Positions 1 through 9,052 of a stretch of DNA of 64,000 nt are shown here, one piece after another (position 1 is the stretch's first letter; each line of letters starts with the position of its first letter). Position numbers and translations under genes: made by a program. Under the pieces are notes generated by a model. That model made no database searches. It was not told where the DNA came from and saw only the letters and a program-made list of their open reading frames with translations. The stretch covers positions 496,001 through 560,000 of the forward strand of contig JAHPZA010000006.1 in the NCBI GenBank assembly GCA_019058445.1, read 5' to 3'. The DNA is from Promethearchaeota archaeon. GTDB lineage: Archaea > Asgardarchaeota > Lokiarchaeia > Sigyniarchaeales > SOKP01.

Positions 1-314
1 TCCTTGGTTTCATCATAAAACACTGGATATTTTCGGGTATATTTTTCTTCCATTTTCTTAGCATTTTTTTCATTATCAGCCATGATCGGGTACAGGTATC
101 CATCCAACTCCTCAAATTTTTCAAGATCTTTTCGTAGTCTCGCGGCATGCCATCTGCAATATGGTCAACTAATCCCTCTAAATAAGATGATAATAATGTT
201 TTTTTTATCCTCAAGTTCTCTGATGTTGACGATTTCTCCTCTTGAATTTGGCAATTCAAATTCTTGAATTTTTGTACCAACTAATTGAAATTTATCCTTA
301 ATTTGATTCACCAT
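1..314 (-). CDS. Selenocysteine-containing peroxiredoxin-like protein (3' end outside window)
   Basis: Reading the minus strand from an ATG at 314-312 gives a thioredoxin-fold AhpC/TSA-type protein interrupted by one TGA at 165-167 (codon 50). The local sequence is R-G-I-S-(TGA)-P-Y-C-R, the place where relatives have W-C-P-x-C-R, so the TGA replaces the active-site cysteine and a resolving-type Cys follows at +3 (C53). The frame stays open and conserved in character on both sides: before it an extended beta strand (I40 to F45), after it a helix with L-R-K-D-L-E-K-F and then a P-I-M-A-D strand. These features argue for selenocysteine rather than decay. Expected role: thiol/selenol peroxidase or disulfide reductase in the cytoplasm. 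About 103 residues are visible; the C-terminus and any 3' SECIS element lie left of position 1. A nonsense mutation or sequencing error is the alternative. Confidence 0.8.
165..167 (-). other. In-frame TGA, probable selenocysteine codon
   Basis: The plus strand reads tca, so the minus strand reads TGA at codon 50 of the peroxiredoxin-like gene. It sits exactly at the first position of a C-x-x-C redox motif (U50-P-Y-C53). Selenocysteine decoding is known in Lokiarchaeota. The required SECIS hairpin is not visible because the 3' untranslated region is outside the window. Confidence 0.75.
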
Positions 315-467
315 TTCTATATTGTAAGGTGTTGGTTTATAGGAAATCTTTTGGTTTTAAATAATTTTCATTTATAACTCAAAAATGAGATATTCTCTCC
401 TAAATCAAAATTCTAAAAGTAGTAATTAAAAAATCTAAAGGAAATAAAATTGTGGGAGGTGTTTTTT

Positions 468-1508
468 TCATTTGGGATATAAGATCTCTTGAGCACTCGC
501 ATTATCATATATTGCACGTGCAAGCCTTCTTAATCCCTCTAATCCTATTGGTTCTTCGATAAGCTTATCAGATTGCCAGATTTTAGTGTGTTGAAATTCA
601 TTCTCAATATCTTTCAAATATTTTTGCTGTAGAGAGCGGACCTTTCCGCAAAAGTCGCACGTTTTAGCATGATCTTCGGGAATTAACATATTGATATGAA
701 CACCATCAAGATTTACATATTTCTCTGTTAAATCCCGAGCTCTTTTTATTTCTTCGAAACTTGGTTTTTCAGCAATAGTTACGAGTCGAAGTGAACCAAC
801 ATTATGTATCAATTCGCTAATTCTTTCACCTCTCTCTTCAAGTTCCGTTAACATCTTTACTAGCTCTTCGCCTAAGCCCTCTTGATTAGAGGTAGGTTCA
901 AAAGGATGCATTACTTTTTTAAACATTTTGGAAACCCCCTGAAGGGATCCTCTTACGGAATTGTAAAAATTGAGAGAGTATTTTAATACCACTTTAACGG
1001 TATCTTCTGGCACATCAAACAGAGCAACCATATTTCCTGTTGGAGGGAAATCAGCTACAATCATATCAAAGTCAATTTCTTCGTCACCTTTTCTATAAAT
1101 TGTATCTTCAGCATCCAAAATTTTCTGAAAAAACATGGCATTTTTAAGAGCTAAAGGAATAGAATCTGCTGTAAACGTAGTGTCAATGAAATCTTTAATC
1201 TGTGGAATTAATCCTACAATTGGCATTTTTTTAAGGAGTTTCTTCATTTTTGCCGCAAAAACTTTCGTATATTCTTCGGCATATGCATCCGGGTCAGGTT
1301 CAACACCCCAGAGATTATTTGTAATTGGTGTTAACTTGCCTCCAATTTCAGTATTAAACATATCTGACAAATTATGTGCTATATCAAATGAAATAAGAAG
1401 GATCTTTTTATCAGGCAATAAATCTGATAACGCAACAGCAGTTGCCGCACTTATAGATGACTTACCGACACCACCTTTGCCTCCAAGTATCAGTATCCTT
1501 TCAATCAT
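468..1508 (-). CDS. Get3/ArsA-family ATPase
   Basis: A 346-residue deviant Walker A ATPase of the ArsA/Get3 (TRC40) family. The P-loop G-G-K-G-G-V-G-K-S-S is at residues 9-18. A switch I-like F-D-I-A-H-N-L-S-D follows at 41-49, and the D-F-P-P-T-G element near 153-158 matches the family's D-x-A-P-T-G switch II. A C-x-x-C pair (C284, C287) corresponds to the zinc-binding motif at the Get3 dimer interface, which favours a Get3-like tail-anchored protein targeting factor over a true arsenite pump ATPase, where other cysteines bind the metalloid. The family acts as a cytosolic homodimer. The gene stands alone on the minus strand; no membrane partner (Get1/2 or ArsB) is in the window. Function beyond the family is inferred. 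Confidence 0.85.
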   Translation of the reverse strand: MIERILILGGKGGVGKSSISAATAVALSDLLPDKKILLISFDIAHNLSDMFNTEIGGKLTPITNNLWGVEPDPDAYAEEYTKVFAAKMKKLLKKMPIVGLIPQIKDFIDTTFTADSIPLALKNAMFFQKILDAEDTIYRKGDEEIDFDMIVADFPPTGNMVALFDVPEDTVKVVLKYSLNFYNSVRGSLQGVSKMFKKVMHPFEPTSNQEGLGEELVKMLTELEERGERISELIHNVGSLRLVTIAEKPSFEEIKRARDLTEKYVNLDGVHINMLIPEDHAKTCDFCGKVRSLQQKYLKDIENEFQHTKIWQSDKLIEEPIGLEGLRRLARAIYDNASAQEILYPK

Positions 1509-1631
1509 ATTAAAACGGTTATTAACGTATTTTTCAAACTAATTGAATATGAAATAAAAATCAGAATAGAATAAAAAACTGATTATTTTAGCAAAGCTTA
1601 TAGATTACCAAGATATCTAAAAATCTTTTCC

Positions 1632-1823
1632 TCAGTTTCTTTTCTCATCAGTAGAATTAATATCCGGAAAAAAAACCAGTTTCCCGGAAACCATGGAATT
1701 TCCCTCTTTCCTAAAATAAAAATAAAATCTTCCAATATCAGTATTTAATTTATATTTAACGCGGGGCTTCTTACTATTTGTTAAGAGCTTATCTATGAGA
1801 ATTTTATTCCAATAGCGACTCAT
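1632..1823 (-). CDS. Small hypothetical protein
   Basis: An open frame of 63 codons from the ATG at 1823 (a TTG at 1841 would add six residues). It does not overlap any other gene and has a mixed, soluble composition with a basic stretch (N-S-K-K-P-R-V-K-Y-K) followed by likely beta strands. I recognise no family. It could be a real small gene in the gap between the Get3-like ATPase and the transporter, or a chance frame in AT-rich DNA. Confidence 0.3.
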   Translation of the reverse strand: MSRYWNKILIDKLLTNSKKPRVKYKLNTDIGRFYFYFRKEGNSMVSGKLVFFPDINSTDEKRN

Positions 1824-1926
1824 ATCAATTCTTAAACTCAACCCTTTAAAAAATGAGGATCTTATAGTGATAATATGAGGAATAGTAAAAAAAAAGAATT
1901 ATGACATAAACATAAAATTTTATCGT

Positions 1927-3390
1927 TTAACGGCCAAGTTTAAGCAGGCTTTCTTTAATCGATTCCGCTTTATCTGGAGTAATATCAAAGAGCTTCCAGA
2001 ATATAATTCCTGTAATTAAGCATAATATCGATAGAGCTCCAGTAATCTGGAATAATAAACCGAATTTTGCCAAATCTGTGTTTCCGGTGCCGAGAGCGGG
2101 GTTATAACCAAAGGTGATAGTTATAAGAAGTAAAATTATTATTTGGATTCCCGAACTAATTGATCTAATCACACCATTAACTGAATTATATTGTGCTTCT
2201 TCGCGCGTTCCATGTTTCAATATGGAATCATCAAGTGCTTGTAGTCTAAATACAGACCTAGCTGCGTTTTGTATACCAACACCTCCACCCGCCAAAAAGG
2301 CACATAGAGAAAACATCCAGATATTTGTGGTTAGCATCGCTAAGAAAAAGAATACACAGGAAATTACTATTCCAATAAGAAAGGTGTTTTTAGATCCCTT
2401 CCTTTTCAGAATCCAATAAGCAATGACTCCAAAAAGAAACATCCCCAAGATTATACCCAGCTGTGGAAATATTGAAACTGAAATATCTTCACCTAAACCA
2501 TGTATTATCCAGAGATCGATGCCAACAATCCAAACTCTATTTAATATTGCCCATTGTAAGCTGGTTATCATAAAGGCAACCCAATTTTTATCCGAGAGTG
2601 CTCTTTTTACCACCTGAAGAAAAGGTGGTCTTTCTATTTTCTCATCAAGTTCTGCTCGAAAAGTTCGCATTTCTTTTGGTTCCCAAAAACCATACATCTT
2701 TATTGGGAGTCCTATCGAATATATTAATGCTACAATTAAGGCCATATAGAAAAATGCATTTGGATTGGCTACCTTTCCTTGTGCATCAAAAGCATTAAAA
2801 TAGCTTAACAATAGAGGTATCATCAATATTGCGAGGATTAACCCAATTAAATTCGCACCAAACGCTTCTAATAATGCCATACGCCGTCGAGTTTCCTGAT
2901 CTCGAAACATATCATTCTTGGTTGCCCATTCATTCATTTCTTGGAAAGTTGTAAACACATCAAAAATGGATAACGTTAAGGCAATCCAAATTACCACAAA
3001 AATAGTCATATCTGGGTCTGCCAACCCACCACCTGGTTTTAATTCCCAAGGAATAAACATTAGGATTAAAAAAATCACCATTCCAACATCCCCAATCAAA
3101 ATTAATACCCATCTCTTCCCAAATCTTTTGGTAAACCTGGTAGTTTCATCAGAAATCCGAGCTTCAATTGGATCATTCACTATATCAATAATAGTAAAAG
3201 TTAAAACAAAAATGGTTACTAAGATAATATCTAACTGAAGCACGACCAGCGCATATAGTTGAATCCTTGACATCGCTGTAAATATCATAAACCAAATTAT
3301 CATCCCAACACTCATAGCCACTAATTTCTTTAAGGGAGGAATATTATATTGTCTATCTAATCCAGTTGGTTCTAATTTTGAATCACTCAT
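1927..3390 (-). CDS. GPH-type MFS sugar/cation symporter
   Basis: A 487-residue integral membrane protein with about 12 hydrophobic segments, of the glycoside-pentoside-hexuronide (MelB-like) branch of the major facilitator superfamily. The early cytoplasmic loop I-V-N-D-P-I-E-A-R-I-S-D after the second helix is the family's conserved N-D-P-x-x-G-x-x-S-D element, and it is followed by a basic F-G-K-R-W loop. It is a more distant relative of the two transporters at the right edge of the window. The substrate cannot be read from sequence; sugars or glycosides with Na+ or H+ are typical. It is separated from neighbours by ordinary spacers and appears monocistronic. Confidence 0.85.
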   Translation of the reverse strand: MSDSKLEPTGLDRQYNIPPLKKLVAMSVGMIIWFMIFTAMSRIQLYALVVLQLDIILVTIFVLTFTIIDIVNDPIEARISDETTRFTKRFGKRWVLILIGDVGMVIFLILMFIPWELKPGGGLADPDMTIFVVIWIALTLSIFDVFTTFQEMNEWATKNDMFRDQETRRRMALLEAFGANLIGLILAILMIPLLLSYFNAFDAQGKVANPNAFFYMALIVALIYSIGLPIKMYGFWEPKEMRTFRAELDEKIERPPFLQVVKRALSDKNWVAFMITSLQWAILNRVWIVGIDLWIIHGLGEDISVSIFPQLGIILGMFLFGVIAYWILKRKGSKNTFLIGIVISCVFFFLAMLTTNIWMFSLCAFLAGGGVGIQNAARSVFRLQALDDSILKHGTREEAQYNSVNGVIRSISSGIQIIILLLITITFGYNPALGTGNTDLAKFGLLFQITGALSILCLITGIIFWKLFDITPDKAESIKESLLKLGR

Positions 3391-3509
3391 CTAAATTTAC
3401 TCTAATTTTTAATTTCAAGTTTTATATTTAGTTTACATATTAAGAGGCAATGTTAAAAAAGAAATTTGTTAATAAAGAATATAAAGATTTAGTTTTTACT
3501 AAACGCTTT

Positions 3510-5150
3510 TTATTGTTTTTTTCTGAATTTCTCTAATACTCTTATCCTCTTCTCGTAAGTATTCTCATTCCCAAAATTATCTTTAATTTTAAAGCTTACT
3601 CTATAACTCCCTGGTTTTCTAAATGTTCGAACCATTATAATACGATCGCTGGTCATGCCGTCTGAGAAATCCCATTCAAAAGATAATATGATCCCTTCGG
3701 GACTTAATAAAACTGCCGGAACAAATATTGCAAGATCGCCAGCGGTTAAAACTTCAGGTACAACATAAAAAGTGGCAGAAGGAGATGCAATTCCGTCTTT
3801 CTTAGTAATGAATTGTGATATATCAGTTAATTTACCGTCAGCATTCTTGATTTCTTCACTTGGAGTGGTTTGGATTTTATCAATTATCTCTACATGAGCT
3901 TTAGTTGAGCGTTCAAGCTGGTTAGGGGTGATTATTTCAATTTTATCTAGAGTTGTATGATATAAAATAGGTTTTCCAATTATTAAAATTGATGGAACAT
4001 CTTTTACAACGAAAGGTGGTAAGTCTGCTACAGGAAATGCACGTGCTGAAACATACACCGCGGGCAATAAATTATATTTCATCACAGCATTTAACGTATA
4101 AGAAAGTAGAGGTTGGTTTTCAGTAACAAATAAGCCTCTTCTTTCATCAAGCCTGGTAGGGACGACACCTTCATTTACTTCGTTATAATATCCGTGGCAC
4201 CCAAATCCATCTAACAAGATGTATGTTGTTATTTTCTCTAGCATATCTTCATGCTTTTCTACGAATAACTTTGATCCAACAGACCCGCATTCATGGCCAG
4301 TCCAGCCAACGAAAAGCATCGTTTTTTCACGTTTCTCAAAGGGAACTTTAGCATAAAGCTTTGCTAATATAATTAAACCCGCGTTAGCTGCAGCATTATC
4401 TAAGGCCCCAGCAAAAGTAGAGTCTGTATGTGTCCCGATTAGGATAATATCATCGGTTTTTCCAGGTAGCGCTCCAATAATAGTATTACTGGTTGCAGGA
4501 CCTCTATTTGAAATTTCAACAAATCTCACAAAAAGTTTTTTGTGAAAACGGGTACATAATTGCTTTAAATATTCACCATTAGGATTACTAATTGAAAGTG
4601 TAGGGAGAATGCTCTCTAAAGTAGGTATAATATAAGAAATACTATCTAATGGGGATCCATTGGTACAGATCACTGCTAATGCTCCTTTTTTTTTTGCCAT
4701 TCCAATCGTATTAAATAATCGTTCATGATGAGTAGGAAAGAAATTAAGAATCATTTTACCTTCTATTAAGGCAATTTTATCTTTCACATCAACTTGGTTA
4801 AAATCACTTTTAGTGCCATATCCTACATATACAACTTCTGCGGTAATACCCTCTGGAGAAGTAGATCCACTAAACCACGCTGGAAAAGTTTCTATGATTT
4901 GATCTTCTGAAACACCAGGAGTTTCATCAGCAATTATCTTAAGCTCGTGTTTTTCAGACCACCATCTAGTAAAATCAATTTTTTCAAATTGTACATCCTC
5001 TAATCCAACCTGTCTCAATTTATCGTAAATATATTTTTCTGCTTTATCTGCAGGCGGGGTACCAGACCGTCGAAACCCAAAATTACATAAATCTTTAACA
5101 ATTTGTAGCATTTCTTCCCCATCGACTTCAATTTTCTTTTGGTTTTCCAT
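3510..5150 (-). CDS. M28-family metallopeptidase with C-terminal PKD domain
   Basis: A 546-residue protein. The M28 (aminopeptidase Y/S type) catalytic domain shows the di-zinc ligands H241 in H-T-D, D251 in A-L-D-N, an acidic motif G-H-E-C (E287), D314 in L-L-D-G and H398 in Y-H-T-T-L-D. A protease-associated insert occupies about residues 95-215. Residues about 455-540 form a PKD/Ig-like domain (F-E-W-D-F-S-D-G, then S-Y-R-V-S-F-K-I-K-D). The expected reaction is removal of N-terminal residues from peptides. No signal peptide or membrane segment is visible at the N-terminus, which is odd because PKD domains are usually extracellular; it may act in the cytoplasm or leave by an unrecognised route. 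Confidence 0.88.
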   Translation of the reverse strand: MENQKKIEVDGEEMLQIVKDLCNFGFRRSGTPPADKAEKYIYDKLRQVGLEDVQFEKIDFTRWWSEKHELKIIADETPGVSEDQIIETFPAWFSGSTSPEGITAEVVYVGYGTKSDFNQVDVKDKIALIEGKMILNFFPTHHERLFNTIGMAKKKGALAVICTNGSPLDSISYIIPTLESILPTLSISNPNGEYLKQLCTRFHKKLFVRFVEISNRGPATSNTIIGALPGKTDDIILIGTHTDSTFAGALDNAAANAGLIILAKLYAKVPFEKREKTMLFVGWTGHECGSVGSKLFVEKHEDMLEKITTYILLDGFGCHGYYNEVNEGVVPTRLDERRGLFVTENQPLLSYTLNAVMKYNLLPAVYVSARAFPVADLPPFVVKDVPSILIIGKPILYHTTLDKIEIITPNQLERSTKAHVEIIDKIQTTPSEEIKNADGKLTDISQFITKKDGIASPSATFYVVPEVLTAGDLAIFVPAVLLSPEGIILSFEWDFSDGMTSDRIIMVRTFRKPGSYRVSFKIKDNFGNENTYEKRIRVLEKFRKKQ

Positions 5151-5645
5151 ATAATTTCACACTTTCTAATAATTTTTGTTAAGTTTATGAAATAATTAAT
5201 TGATATTAATTTCTTATTTTATGGTAATCGAAAAGAATATATGTTTTTTGTTCTATTATAATATTATTACAATCATTATTATCAAAAGTAATAATCAAAA
5301 AATAAATCAGAATTATTAATCATACATAGAAATTAGAATTATAATCAATTCAAATAGAAAATAATCATCAATTAAAAAAATTCACAAAATTAGTTAATTA
5401 GGTAAAGAGATTTAAAAAGAAAATCATAAATATACTTTAAATTTATTATTTAGATAAATTACTACATCATAGTTATTATTTCAATAATATAATTAAATTC
5501 ATTACATAATTTCAACATTTTAAGCGAACTTATCTAATAATTTTTTAAGATGAGATTATAATTCGAATTTTAAAGCTAAGATAATCATTCTGATTTTTTT
5601 TGTAATAAGAATAGAAAACTAAAGTATAAATTAAATAAAAAGGAA
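5151..5645. other. Long AT-rich intergenic region
   Basis: About 495 bp between the divergent M28 peptidase and dnaG genes. It is extremely AT-rich with scattered short inverted repeats, for example ATTATTAC near 5266 with GTAATAAT near 5289. No open frame or RNA gene is evident. It must hold the promoters of both flanking genes. Confidence 0.6.
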
Positions 5646-6827
5646 GTGATAAAGATTACAAATCAAACTGATTTTACTACAAAATATATAATTGAAGCAA
5701 AATTTGCCATAAAAGGTGTAGTTGAGAAGTCAGATATTGTGGGGGCGATTTTTGGACAAACAGAAGGGCTTCTTTTGGATCTTGATTTAAGAGATCTTCA
5801 AAAATCCGGTCGAATTGGAAGGATAGAAGTTGAAAATGAATCAAAAGAAGGAATCTCTGGGGGTGTCATTAAGATTCCCTCCTCTTTAACGAGGAAAGAA
5901 ACCGCGTTATTAGCTGCTACGATTGAAACTGTTTCTCGAGTAGGACCTTGTGAAGCGGAAATCAAATTAATTGAAATAAGCGATGTAAGGGAAACTAAAA
6001 GAAAGCAAATAATTTCTCGAGCTGCAGAATTATTAAAAGAATGGGATACAAAATCATTAGAATCAAGTGAAATAGAAGAAAAGATCGATACAGACATTAA
6101 AATTGGAGAAATAATTACTTGGGGACCAGACAATCTTCCTGCGGGTCCTGAAATAGATGAGAGCAAGGATCTTATTATTGTAGAAGGACGGGCTGATGTG
6201 TTAAATTTATTAAGAATTGGTATTAAAAATACAGTAGCAGTTCAAGGAACTCAGGTGCCAAAATCAATAATCAATTTAATTGAAAAAAAAGCTAGTGTAA
6301 CAGCTTTTTTAGACGGTGACAGAGGTGGAACCATAATTTTAAATGAATTACTTCAAGTTGCAAAACTAGATTACATAGCCCGAGCTCCTGAAGGGTATGA
6401 AGTAGAAGAACTGACACGAAAACAAATGATAAAAGCATTACAAAACAAAAAATCTGTAGCAGAATTGAAAGATTCAGACAAGTCTATAGAAGCAAAAGAA
6501 ATTGAGTCAAAGGTAAAAATGCTAAACAAAATGCTAAAAAAATTTAAAGTTAAAGATACAACTAAAATTGTGGAGGCAATAAATACCATACAAAGTGGTC
6601 AGAGTATAGGCTTTGATAAAAAACTTAATAAAACTTTTGAAATGCCAGTTGGAGAATTATTCGAAAAAATTCGCGATCATAAAGACACCAAATTTTTAGT
6701 TATTGATGGAATTCTTACTAATCGTTTGCTTTCCATTTCAATTAATATGAAAATTCAATTTATTTCCTGTAAAAACAAGGAAGAAAATTTAAAGATACCT
6801 GACCAAATCACAGTTTATTTCTTTTAA
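5646..6827 (+). CDS. dnaG: Archaeal DnaG-like primase (TOPRIM)
   Basis: A 393-residue protein starting at a GTG; the purine-rich AGGA just before it is very close for a ribosome-binding site. The N-terminal region (about 1-150) is the archaeal-specific DnaG domain. The TOPRIM domain begins near 175 with I-I-V-E-G-R-A-D (E180) and continues with F-L-D-G-D-R-G-G (D223, D225), the metal-binding acids. Archaeal DnaG associates with the exosome as a poly(A)-binding subunit and retains some primase activity. The length is normal for the family. It stands alone, facing a convergent OsmC gene. Confidence 0.93.
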   Translation: MIKITNQTDFTTKYIIEAKFAIKGVVEKSDIVGAIFGQTEGLLLDLDLRDLQKSGRIGRIEVENESKEGISGGVIKIPSSLTRKETALLAATIETVSRVGPCEAEIKLIEISDVRETKRKQIISRAAELLKEWDTKSLESSEIEEKIDTDIKIGEIITWGPDNLPAGPEIDESKDLIIVEGRADVLNLLRIGIKNTVAVQGTQVPKSIINLIEKKASVTAFLDGDRGGTIILNELLQVAKLDYIARAPEGYEVEELTRKQMIKALQNKKSVAELKDSDKSIEAKEIESKVKMLNKMLKKFKVKDTTKIVEAINTIQSGQSIGFDKKLNKTFEMPVGELFEKIRDHKDTKFLVIDGILTNRLLSISINMKIQFISCKNKEENLKIPDQITVYFF

Positions 6828-6842
6828 AAACTGGTATTTTTA

Positions 6843-7262
6843 TTAATTTCTTTTAACTTCAATATTTAAAGAAATTCCATGATTTAACACATGTGTTATT
6901 GGGCAGTATTCTTGAATACTCTGATAACATAAATCAAATTTCTCATTTGGTATGTCTTCTTTTAAATCTATTAAGATTTCGATGTTAATTTGGACTAATC
7001 TTAACCTATCATTAGGATTAATATGTTGAATTTTCCCATTGACAATTATTTTAAGCTTTTCAAATAAAATTTTGTGTTTTTGTAAACAATAAACGAATGT
7101 ATTTCCAATACAACTGCCAGTTCCAATTAAAAAATATTCAATAGGGCTTGGAGCCAAATTAGTACCATAGAAAGATGATGGCTCATCTATATGAATTTCA
7201 GTGAAATGTCGGGCAGATGCGATAAAATGCATTTTTTCTGAATAATTTAAAGTAACTTTCAT
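6843..7262 (-). CDS. OsmC/Ohr-like protein
   Basis: A 139-residue OsmC-superfamily protein. The two redox cysteines of the family are visible: C51 in G-T-G-S-C-I-G-N-T and C120 in E-Y-C-P-I-T-H-V-L. The N-terminal beta strands (K-V-T-L-N-Y) and P-S-P-I-E-Y-F-L helix also match. Such proteins reduce organic hydroperoxides using the cysteine pair. It ends 15 bp from the end of dnaG on the opposite strand. The role is assigned from the family; no regulator is adjacent. Confidence 0.85.
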   Translation of the reverse strand: MKVTLNYSEKMHFIASARHFTEIHIDEPSSFYGTNLAPSPIEYFLIGTGSCIGNTFVYCLQKHKILFEKLKIIVNGKIQHINPNDRLRLVQINIEILIDLKEDIPNEKFDLCYQSIQEYCPITHVLNHGISLNIEVKRN

Positions 7263-7323
7263 AATATTTCCTCTAATTATGAAAATTTAGAATAAGAGAA
7301 TATTTTATTTTAAAAGAATAAAA

Positions 7324-7569
7324 CTATTGTCCTAGTGGAAGTGCAACGGAGAAAATCAATTGAATTATATATGAAAGAACACCTAAAACTACCAAACCAA
7401 TCCCACATATTTTAAATACTAGCCAATACTCTTTTCGGTCGGGTTTATTTGCTATTTTTAATATACGCTTGGAATTTTTAAGAAAAGCCATAAGGCGCAC
7501 ATATATGCTTTCCTTTTTTTTCTGTTGGTATTTAGAGTACTTCTCGTATTTTGGATATTTAGTTGACAT
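7324..7569 (-). CDS. secE: Protein translocase subunit SecE/Sec61 gamma
   Basis: An 81-residue protein with a charged, lysine- and tyrosine-rich N-terminus, an amphipathic helix (V-R-L-M-A-F-L-K-N-S-K-R-I-L-K-I-A) and one C-terminal membrane helix (I-C-G-I-G-L-V-V-L-G-V-L-S-Y-I-I), including the family's K-P-D-R-K-E-Y hinge. This is the small clamp subunit of the SecY/Sec61 translocon. It lies 75 bp downstream of ftsY in the same direction, so the two membrane-targeting genes may be cotranscribed. In many archaea secE sits beside the nusG/L11 genes instead. Confidence 0.9.
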   Translation of the reverse strand: MSTKYPKYEKYSKYQQKKKESIYVRLMAFLKNSKRILKIANKPDRKEYWLVFKICGIGLVVLGVLSYIIQLIFSVALPLGQ

Positions 7570-7644
7570 GCTAATCTCTTAAATTCATGTTCTTTAAAAA
7601 ATTTAACTATAAAACAGAACTAACAATGGATTTAAAGTCTGGAA

Positions 7645-8556
7645 TTAATCTATGTCTAAAATGTTTGAAATGAATTGATCACGATCAAAAGGTAGCAAAT
7701 CATCGTAATCTTGTCCTACTCCGATAAATATGATAGGTTTACTTGTTTCATGCGAAATTGATAGAGCTGCCCCTCCTTTCGCATCAGCATCAAGCTTTGT
7801 CAAAATATTTGCATCTATTCCGACATGTTTTTTAAATTCTTTTGCTTGAAATAATGCGTCATTTCCAGCAAGACTATCACCAACGAACATTATTAAATCT
7901 GGCTGAGCAACCCTTACTATTTTTTGCATCTCAATCATTAGATTTTTGTCAGTTACTTGTCTGCCAGCGGTATCTATTAGAACAACATTAATGCCTTTTG
8001 CTTTGGCATGTTCTATAGCATCGAAGCATACACTGGCAGGATCAGATTTATATTCATGTTTGATAACTCTAATATTAACATTACTCATATGATATGATAA
8101 TTGTTCAATTGCACCTGCTCTAAATGTATCAGCCGCTGCTGCGACAGAAGTAATTTTATTTTTGTTTAAATAGTGAGCTATTTTTGCCATTGTAGTAGTT
8201 TTGCCTGTTCCATTTACTCCCAAAAAAACAATGACATAAGGTGAATTCTCTGCATTTTTCTTTTTAATCTCTGTTAGTAAATTAATCTCTTTATCTGGTG
8301 TTAATATATCAGTAATAATTTCTTCTAGCGTATCAAATAATATATTTTTAGTTGATGATAATCTCCCTATTTGTTCTCCTTTAAATGAATTAATTAAATT
8401 TTGACAAATCTCATCTGCTGTATCCATCGCTACATCATTACTTAAAAGAAGAAGCTTTAAATCTTGGATAGAATCCTCTAATTTCTTCTCAGTTAATGTT
8501 TTATTGATAAAATTAGAGAAAGCAGATTTTAGCTTATCTAACATTTGTTTATTCAC
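7645..8556 (-). CDS. ftsY: Signal recognition particle receptor FtsY
   Basis: A 303-residue SRP GTPase. The N domain (1-95) is followed by G1 G-V-N-G-T-G-K-T at 113-120, the D-T-F-R-A-G-A insertion element at 143-149, G3 D-T-A-G-R at 195-199 and G4 T-K-L-D at 253-256, with the closing G-V-G-Q-D-Y-D-D-L-L-P-F typical of FtsY/SR-alpha. There is no long acidic A domain, as usual for archaea. It receives SRP-ribosome complexes at the membrane. It follows pfdA by 57 bp in the translation-linked minus-strand block. Confidence 0.95.
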   Translation of the reverse strand: MNKQMLDKLKSAFSNFINKTLTEKKLEDSIQDLKLLLLSNDVAMDTADEICQNLINSFKGEQIGRLSSTKNILFDTLEEIITDILTPDKEINLLTEIKKKNAENSPYVIVFLGVNGTGKTTTMAKIAHYLNKNKITSVAAAADTFRAGAIEQLSYHMSNVNIRVIKHEYKSDPASVCFDAIEHAKAKGINVVLIDTAGRQVTDKNLMIEMQKIVRVAQPDLIMFVGDSLAGNDALFQAKEFKKHVGIDANILTKLDADAKGGAALSISHETSKPIIFIGVGQDYDDLLPFDRDQFISNILDID

Positions 8557-8613
8557 AGAAAGCGAAATAATTTAATATTGAATTTATAAAATTGGACCAT
8601 TATATAGAAGGTT

Positions 8614-9027
8614 TTATTGTGTTGGCATATTTCTTTGAAATTGTTGTGACATCGATTGAAGATTAACATCTAAGTTTTGGATTTGGGTTCTTAAGAAATT
8701 AATTTGTTCATTGTGTTGGGTGATAATTTTATCAAGAAATTCCATAGAACTGTCTAAATCTTTTTCAATTGCTGTATCCTGGTTTATATATAAGATTATT
8801 TTTTGAGGATCTTTTATCCTTGCTTTTACATTAGCTAAACCTCCAATAGGAACTAAGATTTCCTCGTTTTCTTCAACAGTTTTTAAATTCTCTAATGTAT
8901 TTTTAGTATTCATAATATTTCCTAAAGATGCATTTAAAAGATCCAATTGACCTACGAACATATCGCGTTGGTCTTTTAAATATTTAAATCTATATACTAA
9001 TTCTTGTGCATTTTGATTAGTTTCCAT
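8614..9027 (-). CDS. pfdA: Prefoldin alpha subunit
   Basis: A 137-residue coiled-coil protein: N-terminal helix rich in Q, N and L, a central beta hairpin (I-L-V-P-I-G-G-L-A-N-V-K-A-R-I), and a second helix ending in Q-Q-F-Q-R-N. This is the alpha-class prefoldin (GimC) plan. Prefoldin hexamers capture unfolded proteins for the chaperonin. It lies between the LX and ftsY genes, the conserved archaeal order, with short spacers indicating an operon. Confidence 0.93.
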   Translation of the reverse strand: METNQNAQELVYRFKYLKDQRDMFVGQLDLLNASLGNIMNTKNTLENLKTVEENEEILVPIGGLANVKARIKDPQKIILYINQDTAIEKDLDSSMEFLDKIITQHNEQINFLRTQIQNLDVNLQSMSQQFQRNMPTQ

Positions 9028-9052
9028 AATTCTTTTCCTACATATGTTTATT

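Noticed and set aside
82..267. A plus-strand 61-codon open frame
   Set aside because: It is the antisense shadow of the selenoprotein gene.
5151..5645. Replication origin near dnaG
   Set aside because: The region is AT-rich with small inverted repeats, but no repeated origin-recognition boxes or orc1/cdc6 gene are present.
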